From: Haliclystus octoradiatus
Taxonomy: Eukaryota > Cnidaria > Staurozoa > Stauromedusae > Haliclystidae
Length of the DNA: 64,000 nucleotides
NCBI GenBank assembly: GCA_916610825.1
Contig: OU744450.1
Location: 21,320,814 to 21,384,813, forward strand
Reading direction: 5' to 3'
Position 1 is the first letter of the stretch, and each line of letters starts with the position of its first letter. The notes beneath the pieces are model-generated. The model saw only the letters and a program-made list of their open reading frames with translations. It had not been told where the DNA came from and did not search any database. The position numbers and the translations under genes are program-made. Positions 36,615 through 49,000 of this stretch are shown piece after piece.

Positions 36615-37943
36615 GTTTCTACAATGCAAAAACAAGAACAAGAAAAATAATTATTTAACTCCAAAACCTGTAATTTCTTATTACGAACAAACTGAAGAAA
36701 CACACCTAAAGATCCCTAATAAATAACAATCAGCTAGTACTGTGCTTTCCTTTATTTTAGCGGTAGGCAACTAACCCACTATGGGACATCCCAGAAGTTT
36801 CTATACTATATAGGATGTAGTTTCTTCTAGCAGGGGGGGGTCAATGTTACCAATTAGACACAGAGGTCTTGAAGTAAATCGTGATGCTAAATCCGTTCAT
36901 GCACTCTGTTCTATATATAGGAGATCTCCAGATTAATCTCAAAATCCCGTCAAAACTATAGTGTCGCAACTAGTGTGGCTCAACGTAGCTGCTATTCAGC
37001 TGTAAACAACTCGGGGTGCAATCCCTGTAGACGTACTTAAAATAATATAATATGTTGAATATCCTAAAAAATTTTGATACTGATTGATCATTGATATCAT
37101 AAGAAAAATAATTGAGATATTAATTTACCAGAATTATGAAGTTTTCTCTCAATGAACTATATCTTTACCCGAGGAAGGAGTTATACTGTACTTTCAATTG
37201 TGCTCAATGGGATGGTTCAAATAGAGCTTTGGTGTAATGACTATGATAAGGTTTCAGACTACGAACATGATACCCTATATAATTTTTATAGAGGACTTAT
37301 TACCCTTAAAAATGAAAGAAAATGAAAATATGAGAAGCAAAGAAGAAGTTTGAGGAAAAAGTTGAAATTTGGCCAAAATTCAAAAAACACACATCAAAAA
37401 ATGTTCATAGCAAAGAATAAGCTCTTCAACTTTTTTCTGCATTTTGAAAAATTACTCTTTGATAAGTATAGCCCTCCCCTCGGATGTCTCTACAAGTAAT
37501 TTGAAATTAACTGTCAATCCATCGGTGAGTTTGAGTTCTATATGCACATTAAAAGTACAAAACAAAATCTATTCGTGAATTATAGAACTAAACAGCAGAA
37601 AGAAAAGTTTTTGCACAAACAGGCATATTATGTCCTATTCATTTAAATACCAAGGAAGTCCTTTACGGATATGCTAATAAAAAACTACATATTAAAAATA
37701 TCAAAGGAATTGTTATCACGTTCTTCATTAGAAATAATGCCTCTTATCCTTGTTAATTTTGTAATAAATTGCAGCCAAACAATATTTTTTACGTCTGTAA
37801 ACAAATGCGTTTAAAAGAAAACAGAGATTACGTTAATTAATAGAGCCATTCAGGTAAAAAATAACTTCATTATATAAACACCCTTGTAATACGAAAAATA
37901 GGATGTACAGGCCAATACAAAGTTTATCAGTCCTAAGTGCATC

Positions 37944-37963
37944 GGGATGGGGGGATGGGGGGG
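37944..37963 (+). other. G-rich tract with quadruplex potential
   Basis: GGG, GGGGGG and GGGGGGG separated by AT dinucleotides give at least four G3 tracts within 20 bases, in an otherwise AT-rich stretch. Confidence 0.5.
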
Positions 37964-38268
37964 TTAAAGCGTTGCGTTAGCTAACATGGAAAATGTGTAT
38001 ATGATTCAAAACATAACTGATCAAAACAGGAGAAAAGAATTTAGAACTTAATATATTGTAGCAGTGTTATAGTGTAGCAAACATTCGGAAATTGATATAA
38101 TATATTGATTATTCCTATACAGAGAACACGCCCATCCGTAAGATTTAACTATCTCTCTGTCGTATTGTAGAGAAGTAACAGCCGTAGCGATTTCCTCTTA
38201 TTAAAAATGTCTACAGCTCTCAGCTTAGAGCTTCACAGTATTTACACAGAAACTTTTATTTCTTCCAG

Positions 38269-38504
38269 AAAATAATTCCTTGATTCAAAATCCGTTCCAT
38301 TTGTTTTGTGTCAAAATTTCTTGTCTTCAGAAAACAATGATTGATGCATTGCATGTTCAATTTTCCAACGATTTAAAATTCAAAAATATGAACACTCGAC
38401 AGTTTCAGAAACTTTTGAAGCTTGAAATAAGTAGAATGTTCTTACACATCAACAACCGATCCAAGTACAGAAAATCCTTCTTGCCTATTCCCTATGTAGA
38501 TTGA
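38269..38504 (+). CDS. Possible terminal exon, no recognised family
   Basis: The acceptor ttttatttcttccag is followed by 78 open codons ending in TGA, including FCVKISCLQKTMIDALHVQF and a basic end (RSKYRKSFLPIPYVD). No partner exon or homology is recognised. The frame could be open by chance. Confidence 0.2.
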
Positions 38505-39239
38505 TTAAAGCATTCGCATCAAGATACTATCAATTTCTGAATTTTAAGTAGGAAACGTTTATGGGGAATATCTTGATACCTATGGATCCCAGACTAAATC
38601 GGAAAATGACATTTTAGGCACAAAGTGGGCAAAAGGGTATGAGAAATAACTGTCGGTACGATCATAAATTTTCAATAATTATGTATACAAGATAAGCATA
38701 CAATTTAAGTGTACTTTTCATATGTTACAAATAATCATCATCTTCAAGATAAGATATGCCTATTGACTGAAATGGAAAATGAATGCTTAACAGTATATAA
38801 TATGCATTATCCATAGCATAGACAGATCATTAGGTCTATAGAGGTATGTATCATAGAGGTTTGTCATTTCATCTGGGGAACGCAGTCGTTGGATAGAAGT
38901 CAGAAGTCCTATACCGTTATATAGAGATTATAGAGACTAATCACATCCAATTGAGTAAGAACGCTAAACCATATAATTTGAAAACGATTCGTGGTATGAT
39001 GCCTCAATTATTTATATATCGTTCTTAGCTAATCTTATCTTTCAAGCTTCCGGTGTATGCACTCATGGAACTCATGTCCAACAGACATGAAATTGACAAA
39101 AAATCTTGTTAAATTTAAAAACTGCACAAAACAGAATATATTGACATTTTTTAATCAATATTCTTTGCTTTAAAACATTTTATCTTTTTAAATTTATAGT
39201 TAATGTTCTCAGATACTACTTTCTATTTGTAAATTAATG

Positions 39240-39319
39240 TTATTATTTTGAAACCTTTTTGTTTCTGCTATGTCATGCCCCATGAAAAAAGCCTACATTG
39301 GCTTATGGGCCCTGAAGAA

Positions 39320-39351
<32 letters not shown>

Positions 39352-39352
39352 C
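39240..39352 (+). mobile_element. LINE 3'-end fragment with (GAT)n tail
   Basis: The sequence cattggcttatgggccctga followed by a (GAT)n run at 39321-39350 resembles the 3' end of CR1/L2-type LINEs, usually left by 5'-truncated insertion. The 5' limit is uncertain. A related end, ggccctgaggcac with GAT repeats, lies at 34379-34420. Confidence 0.4.
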
Positions 39353-40734
39353 AATGAAGGCAATCCTGTAATCACGTTCAGACAATCTAATATCATTTAG
39401 TGAACATACATAATTACTCGGAAATAACAATTTTGTGGTCAAGAAGGAGTCAAGAGCCCGAGATCACTTAGGTTGCTTGAAGATTCACTGTCAAAATGTA
39501 AATTTGATAAAACAGTAATACTGTACTCGAATTCTGAAAAGATGAAGGGAAAAACGCTGAAGTGGATTATAGACTGTTAACATTATCGCATTTCATAAAG
39601 TTTGAAGTACTATTGCAAATAATATGTTTTTATAGATGCTAACATCTTCAATAGTTTATACCGAAAAGATAATTGTCCCCAAAAATGTTAATTATTAAGA
39701 ACAATTTCTATATACAATAGAACGTCCGCTTCATTTTTATTTTTATAGATTTCTATAAGGCAAAATCAGTGGCAACAGTTTCTCGTTTATTTTACGATCG
39801 AGATTGACATTTAATAACTAAAATCAAAAAATTGTTGTCACAGAATTTTGATTCAAAACATTTTAAGAAATCTTTTCTATTATTCATTTGAGGTTTTAAA
39901 AAATTGAAAAAAAACTCGTAATCTAATTATAGTCATCTAAAAAAAGTTACATTAGAATAAAATGTTATTGACACAAAGTAAACAATAAAATCTAAATTTC
40001 AATATCTAAAAGCAGTGCTATAACTTTATTAGATAATTATAGTTTTGTTAATTAGATCTATTGTATCTAACATTGTTTCGAATTACTGATCGGAAAATTC
40101 TCGTTAAATCTATAATTGAGATATTACAAAGTAATTGCCAATACGATTTAGAATTGAATATTGATGCTTCATGTTAAAAATGCAATATTGTATTGAAAAG
40201 ACAATTGAAATAATGTTGTTACACAAACTTAAATTGTTTAATTATATGTAATAGTAGATTAATGGTTATCAATTGTTATATATATAGATCATATGGTTTA
40301 CAAGTTACTATACTGTATTAATATCCGTATAAAGATTAATTAAAAAATTTATCATTCCATTCCATATTAAATAGATACCCTAAGATCTGATCTGATTATA
40401 TATGAAAATATCTTGAAATATCCGATCAATACAATAATGTTTTAAAATAAGTTGTCGCATAGACCAAGCAAAAATTCCTTTTGTCCTTACATTTTCTTAT
40501 AGTGTGCCTAATCCACGTCACAGTGAAGAATCTATTTCAAACTGAGTTTTTTTCGAGTCTTTGCAGATGCATTCTGTTAACAGATGCAAAAAGATGAATC
40601 CAATAAAATACAACAGCATGGGCGCTTGGATTTTGAATTTGAAGATGAGATATTCCTTGTCACACAAACTGGCACTTTGATAGTATTTATAAACACTTTT
40701 AAAAGTTATATGTCATACTTGAATCCGGGGGGTA

Positions 40735-41046
40735 ACTCCAGCTCTTCAGGGACGGGGGTGCCACTTTGAAAAAGTTGAAGTACCAAAAATTCTGTTAATG
40801 CTACCCAAAAAAATTTAAAAAATTTAAAAATTCTACCCAAAAAGTTCCAGTTTGTTGATTAATTTCGAGTAAATATACCAAAATGGTGCAAAATGTTTTC
40901 AAATATTCTCAAAAAAGTCAAAAATAGGATAAACAAAAGTTCCAAAATTTGAAGTATCATACCCAAAAAGTTTTTTCTCAGCTGGAATATGGACCCCAAA
41001 AAGTGGCACGTCCCCGGATAGCCGTCATATAGAAGTTACCCCCGGG
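40735..41046. mobile_element. Foldback MITE with CCGGGGGGTAACT ends
   Basis: ccggggggtaactccagctc pairs with tagaagttacccccggg, and gggacgggggtgccactt pairs with aagtggcacgtcccc. The interior has degenerate repeats of tacccaaaaag and aaagttcca. The two short ORFs at the left end are not credible genes. Confidence 0.7.
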
Positions 41047-43498
41047 ACTTATATTTAAACCCCTGAAAGGCTAAAACATAATTTTTTTATAATAATACAA
41101 TTAGTAGTACTATGTAATCAAATCTATTAATCATGTGCTCCAAATAAACAAGCGATGTGTTTAAGGAGTAACTCCAATCTTGAATGTATGTACTTCCCTG
41201 TACATTTTGATACAATTGAAATATATTTATCCATTCATACATATAGCTGTCATTCTTATGCTGTCATTATCCATTCTATAGACGCTAACACTGTATGTAT
41301 CGGACCAACATACGTCCCAGTATGGTCCAATAGCTCCCATTAAATTTCCAAACGGAAAATGACTTTATTAAAAATGTGTCATTTTCCAATTCCTCCTTAT
41401 ACGATGCAGAATCCCCATCAATCCATGTTATTAAACAGTATTTTAGTCGGATCTATTTGATTAAATAATACCATCTTATGGTTCAGATGAGATATGGGAC
41501 ATTGAATAGATGAGAGTTGTATTGAAATTGTAAACCATATAGCAGGTACTGTATACGGAGAGAGAAGATAAAAGTAATATGTAATATAGATGATTTAGAC
41601 ATCACGAATTCTTTAAGGGATAACTGCATATTATATGAGACTACCCGTCACTCAAGAGAGTTCATGAACAATGTGGGTAATAGGTTGTACCATAGTCGGT
41701 TGTATTATCTACTAATCTACTATATTTATACCGTATCAGCTATATAGAATGTACATCCATACACAATCTGTCGCAACCTGGACGCAACTATGTAGCGGTT
41801 GTATTGTATCTTCAAATATCACGGGAATCGCTTAGAGTAACTACAAAAAAATTAAACCTTTGGTGATTGCTGTTTTTGAGTGCATACTTCAAGTCTGCCT
41901 TATATACATATAAATCTGGGACAATCGGATGCATTATTCTAGTATAAATAGACTTCTTTTAATTCTAAGCATAAATATCTTGTCGGTCGATAGAGCAAAC
42001 TAAAATAGTTCGTTTACAACTAGTTTTAGAATAGGAATAACAACAAAAATAAAATCTGCGTGATACCAAATTACCATAGAAGCAAACATGTTTGCAAGTA
42101 TAGTGGGCAGATTGCTATACAGAAGACTGACTAGTGAGAGACGCCAGCTAAAAGACGTCACGAGGTTGATTTAATCAAATGAGTCTGTCTGCTTAATAAC
42201 TCAACCTTTATAAAATGTCTGCACTTTTTACTTACTATACTTGAATAGCGATTAATTATTAAATAATCAAGTTTTAACCGATATATTTAAAATTTAGCTA
42301 AGTCAAAGTCACGCGTGAAATAAGGAAAACCATGTCTTTATTGAAATCGGTTTGTACCTATGATGACGGACGGCAACAACAAGGTAAACCCATCGACAAC
42401 GTCATATAGTCTATGGAGCGTCCGGGATGACATTTTTAGTCATACAAAATGGCATTGCTATATAAAACTGACAACGTATATTTTATTGTCTATATTAATA
42501 ATTAAAAAAACACTTTCAAATTAGAATCCGTTTAATATCAAAGGCACCAATTCAAATTACGAGGAATTCGTGACAAGAGTATAGTTTTATCTGAAGTAGA
42601 AATACGTCAATCAGACACTATATTCGTCGGACAGGACGGCTTAGAATTGTTTACACTGTATTGACTCATTTCCAAGACATTGAATTTTAAAGCAAAACGA
42701 TGTCATTTAAGTTTTTCTATGTCTATCATTTTTGGTGGGAATAAAACAACCATGTTTTCATTATAAATCATTGATTAAAGTATGACAAAATCAGCTGATA
42801 TGTTATGTTAAAAACAACATGAAGGCGACTTGTTTTTCTAAGCGGTGCAAACTCCAATGTTTTAACAGAACAATAAGAGCCACATGGGTAGTGCATGGAG
42901 AAGGAAGTAGCAGAAGATACCGCATCTTTTTGTGTCTGGTATTGAACGTCTATAGAAGGTATTCTCACGGTCAAGAAACCGCCCACGTTGACAATTTAGC
43001 GTAAATCTTTGTCAAACTTTAGCTTGGTTGTGTAGATGGTAGAAAATATCTTCTGATAATGTAAACGTTAACACGTAATGATGATAGACCATTTGTATAT
43101 AGTTACTTGAACATATCATGAACGCTAATAAATAAACGTATAATGACGACAAGCATAACGAAAATAACAACACCAGCCGATTAATAAATGTAACTATAAT
43201 TAAACTACAAATTAGGTTGTGCAATATAAATGGGTTTTTATCCTCAGCTAGTTTTGTAAATACAAGGATAACCAATAAATCTAGCAATCTTGCTTTGTTC
43301 CAGTATATCAAAAATGGGATACATTTTGTCAGAGAAACTGCTTTCAATTGACATATTTATCTATAAAATAGTTGATTTCGATATAATTGTAGATTTTTGA
43401 AAATTTTGAGAACAGATATCGGATTTTGGCGAAATAACAATTTCGTCAACTGATCCTAGAAATGCACTCGTCTTGTACATCAATTGCAGCTGTCCATG
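41047..43498. other. Gene-poor stretch left of the tandem array
   Basis: Open frames on both strands at 42768-43347 include hydrophobic and cysteine-containing stretches, but none can be joined by splice sites to a second exon. I see no recognised family. Confidence 0.3.
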
Positions 43499-43875
43499 TA
43501 CTGCATGCGCTTCACAAAACTCAGGACCTCCTTTTTATCACGTATAGCGTCTGCAAGCAGGCTATAGCAGTTATCAACTGAACTCGTTTGTCAAAGCTAC
43601 TGTGGCTCAGTTGCTAATGTAAAGAAATATGGTACAAGTATTCTCTTTAGGTTCTAAATATCTGTTACTATGACTATAATATGCTGTTAGTTTGTTATGA
43701 TTTGTTCGAATTAGGCTCATATAAGTAGGTATCTATAGTAGCCTGTAAAATGCCTAGAGAATTGGTCAACATATGATTGCCTCTCCTTGAAAACTGACTA
43801 ATTATCTAGCTTTGTTACGATTTCTAGTGTAGCATTTCCTCTTCTATCAATCAATCATGAATCCAAAAAGTAATG

Positions 43876-44232
43876 TAGACGGTGTCGCCCTACCGAAGGC
43901 ACCCGTACCACTCCTCTATTTCTAGATGAGTGGCTTTCCTCGCTGAGAGCAATGATTTTAAACGCTCTTTGTTGATCTCAGCCGCGACACTGCAGATCAA
44001 TTTCAACAGATTTCATGGCAGATAGGTGTTGATTGTCAATGCGCAACGATGCGCCGCAGCTACTCACAATGCAAATCCCTCTGGACCATTCCATCCGTCA
44101 TCCTCAGATGGTAATCATTTGATGTTTCAGATGAAGTCAAGGCTGAGTTGACCTTCGGGGGATTGAACCACAGTCGATCAGATATGATTCGATCTGAAGT
44201 TCCGTTGCTCTGCCACCTGAGCTAATCCTCCT
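43876..44232 (-). mobile_element. tRNA-derived SINE (in array part A1)
   Basis: On the minus strand the head has a perfect RNA polymerase III box A (TAGCTCAGGTGG, 44224-44213) and a near-perfect box B (GGTTCAATCCC, 44169-44159). A body of about 300 bp follows, ending near ggtagggcgacaccgtctac. Related copies at 13846, 35188 and in the other array units confirm a dispersed family. Confidence 0.75.
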
Positions 44233-44584
44233 TGTGTATCCTAATCCTGATCTACTCCTGAGCTAATCATGAATCCGAGCGTAGCGGAGCTAATTTTCTA
44301 AGGAATAGCTTTATCTATTGCTCTCGATTTAAAATGAAAACGGGAACTTAATTATTATATTCGATTTCCATCATTTGATTTCCTCCAAATGATAAGACAG
44401 ACTTGAGTTTTTGCCAATGAAAATAAATTCATCTGGAATTGTATCGACATTTTATAATTTCAGCATGCCGAACCGTAGTACAGTAAGTAGTATTTGCCGA
44501 ACGTACTGCAAAATCCTGCGCTGAAGTTAAGAAACTTCCCCTTCTGCCTCCACTATTGCTAATCAACACCAAATATGTTTTTAG

Positions 44585-44664
44585 GCAAAGCTAAGTTGCA
44601 TACTCCACAATCACACATGCCATCCTCTCCTGGCAACCAAAGGAGAAGTTTGTCGAGGACATGA
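44585..44664 (+). CDS. Possible small terminal exon, basic Ser/Pro-rich end
   Basis: A good acceptor (aaatatgtttttag) is followed by an open frame reading KAKLHTPQSHMPSSPGNQRR then SLSRT and TGA. The composition (basic, Ser/Pro-rich, higher GC than its surroundings) resembles a protein C-terminus. No partner exon was found, and the opposite strand is also open, so this is a weak call. It begins only about 60 bp after the A1 repeat ends. Confidence 0.25.
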
Positions 44665-45248
44665 ACACGTAGTATTTATGGTAATGTTTTGTGTCGTGTA
44701 ATGTCTTTTTTACAAGTTCATTTGTTTGACCGTGATTTGTGGCGTTCTTTGTGTAGCAAATATGTTAGGCGTAAGAGGGACGGCACACTCTTACAATGAC
44801 CGCCTATGCTCTACTATATGTGAACTAGGTTTGCAGGTTACGCGCAAGCAGCAAGTACCGTTGGATTGTCGCAGGATCAATACTTTTCAAACAGACTAGC
44901 ATTTTGTTGACTTGACTCGTAAGTTGTAACCATCATGACGTACCAATCCATCTTCTATCTTTTATTATTAATTCTATATAATTCTATAAAAACTGCAGGT
45001 TTGCACGTTATAAGGCGCATTATCAGCAGGTTATCTATATCGTTCACATGAATTTTAATCCGTTGCCTTTGAATACAAGCTCAAAATGGCGCTAAACTTT
45101 GAAACAACCAAAAATGGCGTCCATTCATCATCAAACCTTTTTATCTTTATAGCAAGACAACATGCTATCATTTCAAAAACAACTCGATCAGATCATGAAG
45201 AATATAATTTTATGAGCAATTTTATCAAGATTTATATTCGAATTATCC

Positions 45249-45515
45249 ATGTGCTTGGTTCGAAGAAAAACAGTTTTAAAACATTCCTGCAAGGATAGCA
45301 GTGAAACTATTGAGATTCTTCAACCACTTCAAACTACGAATGGTTATAATTGTGGTGAGCTAACTACACCAGAGAAAATTATGTTTACTGTGGCAGTTGT
45401 ATTATTTGTTGTTGGTGGGGTTATGGCTGTATTAAATGCTTATTTTATTGGGAAATGTTTTCGAACTGGACAACCAAGGGAATATGCACATTTCAACCCT
45501 TGTACATTTTATTAG
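45249..45515 (+). CDS. Candidate C-terminal exon of a single-pass membrane protein
   Basis: An open frame ending in TAG at 45515 encodes two extracellular-looking cysteines (HSCKDSSETIEI; NGYNCGELTTPEK), then a strong hydrophobic span (MFTVAVVLFVVGGVMAVLNA) and a short tail KCFRTGQPREYAHFNPCTFY. This is more protein-like than the surrounding AT-rich DNA. The 5' border is uncertain; possible but pyrimidine-poor acceptors lie at 45273 and 45293. AATAAA occurs near 45783. The exon converges on the SCYL3 3' end. No family is recognised and no upstream exon could be joined. Confidence 0.4.
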   Translation: MCLVRRKTVLKHSCKDSSETIEILQPLQTTNGYNCGELTTPEKIMFTVAVVLFVVGGVMAVLNAYFIGKCFRTGQPREYAHFNPCTFY

Positions 45516-46059
45516 AATCTTTATTACGAAACTCAAAAATGGCTGCCAAGAAACAAACTTGCATTCAGAATACTTACAATAGTGCAATAATTCAAGAGAA
45601 CCAAGACTATGATTTTTGGTTATAAATTTCACTATCAAGAATTATAATAATATGCACTTACTTGGGTGACAACCACATTAAAACGAACAGCTTATGACAA
45701 AATGAGAAACTTAGTACATACATAAACAGTTAGGATTTTTTTTTAATTGTACAAAGCAGCTTAGTAGCTTTTAAAGCAGAAAATAAATTCACTTTTGGAT
45801 CCAAATTTATAATCATATAATTGATAAAATCAATTTCATGTGAAATTAATTCCATTTATAATGTTGCTTTGCAACAATTATTTAATACAATAATTTATGT
45901 TTCAACTAAGAAATATAATTTTTGGTAAATTTCTAAACACAACTTATCATTTATATGCATGAATGAAATGATAATATACAGATGATGTAATATGTGTCAT
46001 AAATAATCAAATATTTAATACAAACATAATTAATGCATACCTATCACGATGCTTCACTT

Positions 46060-46065
46060 TTTATT
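46060..46065 (-). promoter_or_regulatory. Polyadenylation signal of the SCYL3-like gene
   Basis: AATAAA on the minus strand lies about 25 bases after the TAG stop at 46092-46090, a plausible place for the 3' end of a short untranslated region. Confidence 0.5.
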
Positions 46066-46089
46066 AAAATATTTCGAGTATCCAAATAT

Positions 46090-49000
46090 CTAATCTATAT
46101 CGTCCCAGCCTTCTTCTTCCCATCCACCAGCACCCTAGAACCAAAATCGAGATAATAAATAATACATTTTAATTAAATGACACGACCTGATTCAACACTA
46201 AGTCATAATTTGTTTTTATTGGCTCAAAATTTGGAATTCTGAACCCCGCACCTGGGGGCTTAATCCATACATCGGCTATACAGGCCGACGTGCCATTTAG
46301 TAAAAACATGCCATTTGGTTCCGGTAGTAATTACATAAAGTTTTATCGTCCTCCTCGATTTTTGAAAATGGCACGACCCTGTCCGAGACAAATCGGAGTC
46401 CCACCAGGCAAACAAGAGAACATGTTACAAACTTTCAGATATAAGACAAGAGTTGAGACAAGAGTTGCAATGTCCAGAGGTCAGGAGCGAGAAAGTTTTC
46501 TATAATACGTATTCATGTATATAATAGAAGCTATACTAACCGCATTGTCATCGAATCCATCATTTGCTTTGAACATTTCTGAGACCAGAGGCTTTGATTT
46601 TTCAATAAGAACAGCTGATTTGGATGATATTTCCGGTGCCATATCGGCGAAGAAATCTAATTCGTTCGATTTACAGGACTTCGCATTAACCGATATATCG
46701 AATTCAGCACCTAGTTTTTGAGTTTGCAGAACATGGCGTTTTGATATAACGCTTGAAGGTTTCGATTTACTCATAAGTTTGGCAAAGTTCTTGGGAGATT
46801 CCCGTTTCGTTTTAATCTCCGATTTATCGGCAGCTGTGATTCCGATTGAGGTATTTGGTGTTGAATTTGATATGATTTCATTTGTTCCCGCTTCGCCTGT
46901 TGTATCCCAATCAGATGTCCACGTGTCGTTCTTTTTTGTTGGTAAAAATAATGATGTGTTTGGTGTTGCATATGGAGAAGATTCCTTTGGGAAGTTAAAA
47001 GTATTGCGGCGTTAAAAGTTATTGTCATAGTATTGCGGCGTAAAAATCCACCTATAATCTACTATGCAACCGTGTGCATAACAGGAATTTATTGAGATCT
47101 AGAGTCAATGACCATTATAGACAGGGGTATAAATTAGCAATATCAAGATTTTATAATTAGAACTAAACTAGACCAAATTGATGATTTATAGAAAATGCTT
47201 CGTCAAAACATGAATTTTAATGAATTTACATTGGTTTTATCAAATATCAAAATTCGCCAAATGTGTTGTGAAATATCTTATGGATAATACCTTTTCGAGT
47301 CATAACAGGCTTCTATATAATACAGTTTGAATTGCTTGGACTTCAAATCGATAATTCAGTGAGACAAATAGAGATCATTTTTGACTGCTTAACGCCATGA
47401 TGAAATACAGAGATCGAGATTGTGAAAGAATAATTTCGAATAAATAAGAATGTACAAGTGCAGCGTTTGGATGCCTCCAAAAACTCAAATTTTCTGCACA
47501 AATGAATATCAGTTTACATGTAACATCATGATCAAATAATCAAGTATCCAATAAGGGAGAGATAATTATCTAAACTATTTTGATAACCTACCTCCGGTTC
47601 ACTACTCTGAGCCTCGAACCCTTCCCATTCAGCCTCAGATTCATCCTTAGGCTCACTCTCGCGAGATGACGAAGCAGAAACTAAAATAATAACACAAGCA
47701 AGATTTTTCATTAAAGCTCTATAACTATACATAATAAATAAATATCTTTTACACTAAAGAAGAAGGTCTTCTATTGCCTAGAAACCGGGGGAAATCCATA
47801 TGGATCAGAGAATAGATTGTTCTACAAACTCAGCGGCGCCGGAGCCATACGAGGACAGAGAGGGACAGACCCCACAAAAGGGCACCTTGAAGCAATCTGA
47901 ATTCTAAGAAAAACAATTTCATAGTGCATTCTCACATTTAGTATCTTTATTTTAACGTGAGTGACATGTTAATTAACTTGTATCAAGACTGGAATCTGGA
48001 TTTCGTATCATATTTGATTGATGTTTTAAATTACCTCTTGCCAACTACTGCACACCAGACAAATGTAAAACCAGAAACATCACAATAATTGAGTGAAGGA
48101 TTGTCATTGGAATCGTTGGTATTTCCAACCGTACCACGACTATCATATTTGCAAGATTGACATTTCAAAGGTCACTCTCATACTCCACAAATCCACAATC
48201 CGGTCCCTCCAAGCGCACAAATCTCTATCATTCAACAAATACGAAAGTTTACTGGATAAAGTGTGATTCTCGCGGTTGCTTGCCTCTGCCTGAATTCAGC
48301 ATTACATGTACATATATTCACATCATATAAATTATGTCATTACCAGTAGCAACAAACTGCTGGAGGGTGATATGAATGTAAGTAGATATGTAAGCCATAT
48401 ACTCTACAGCAACAAATAAGGAACGAATGGAAAAACCTACTGCAGTTCTTATGTTACTCTATTAGATAGAATAGTAGATGCATTTCTTTCAATGTCTATT
48501 GTCATCAATAGTCAATTCACAGTTAAATCGCACGTGACCATGATTGGTCCAATAGAAGACAAGGGAGAGCATGGAAGAGTGTAAAACACCTTGAAACTAG
48601 ATGGCTCTGGGTAGATTAACCACCTAGGCAAACAACATAGATCAAAGTTCCAGTAAAATGACGGATTGTTTAATCTAAGCACAATGCGATGGACGAACAC
48701 AAGAAAAGACTCAAAGTAGAGTGAAAACTTGGAGCAATTATACTATATATCATATATACATAAGTTACAATTCTAATTATTACACATTCTAAGCAATCAG
48801 TCTGTTATTTATAGATGCTACTGCTCATTTACTACTTCTTTAATAACTTCTTCTTGCCTCTTCGGGAGGAACCTCCGTCTCCTTGCTACAGTGCCATGCC
48901 TCTTTTACGGGGGTAAATTGGAGGCTTTGGAATTAAATTGTCATTGCAGCTATCCTTGAATATTAATGGAGCATTTGCAATAGATTGTGGGCTGCATATT

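Noticed and set aside
36431..36726. Cysteine-containing ORFs on both strands
   Set aside because: The stretch is an inverted repeat with a GC-rich core; several frames are open at once and none has an upstream exon.
42768..43347. Signal-peptide-like minus-strand ORFs as a first exon for the 36.15-kb cysteine-rich exon
   Set aside because: No donor of the right phase and no promoter could be identified, and the plus strand is also open.
43876..44232. Functional tRNA gene
   Set aside because: The box A/B region does not fold into an intact cloverleaf and continues into a repeated body of about 300 bp, so it is a SINE head.
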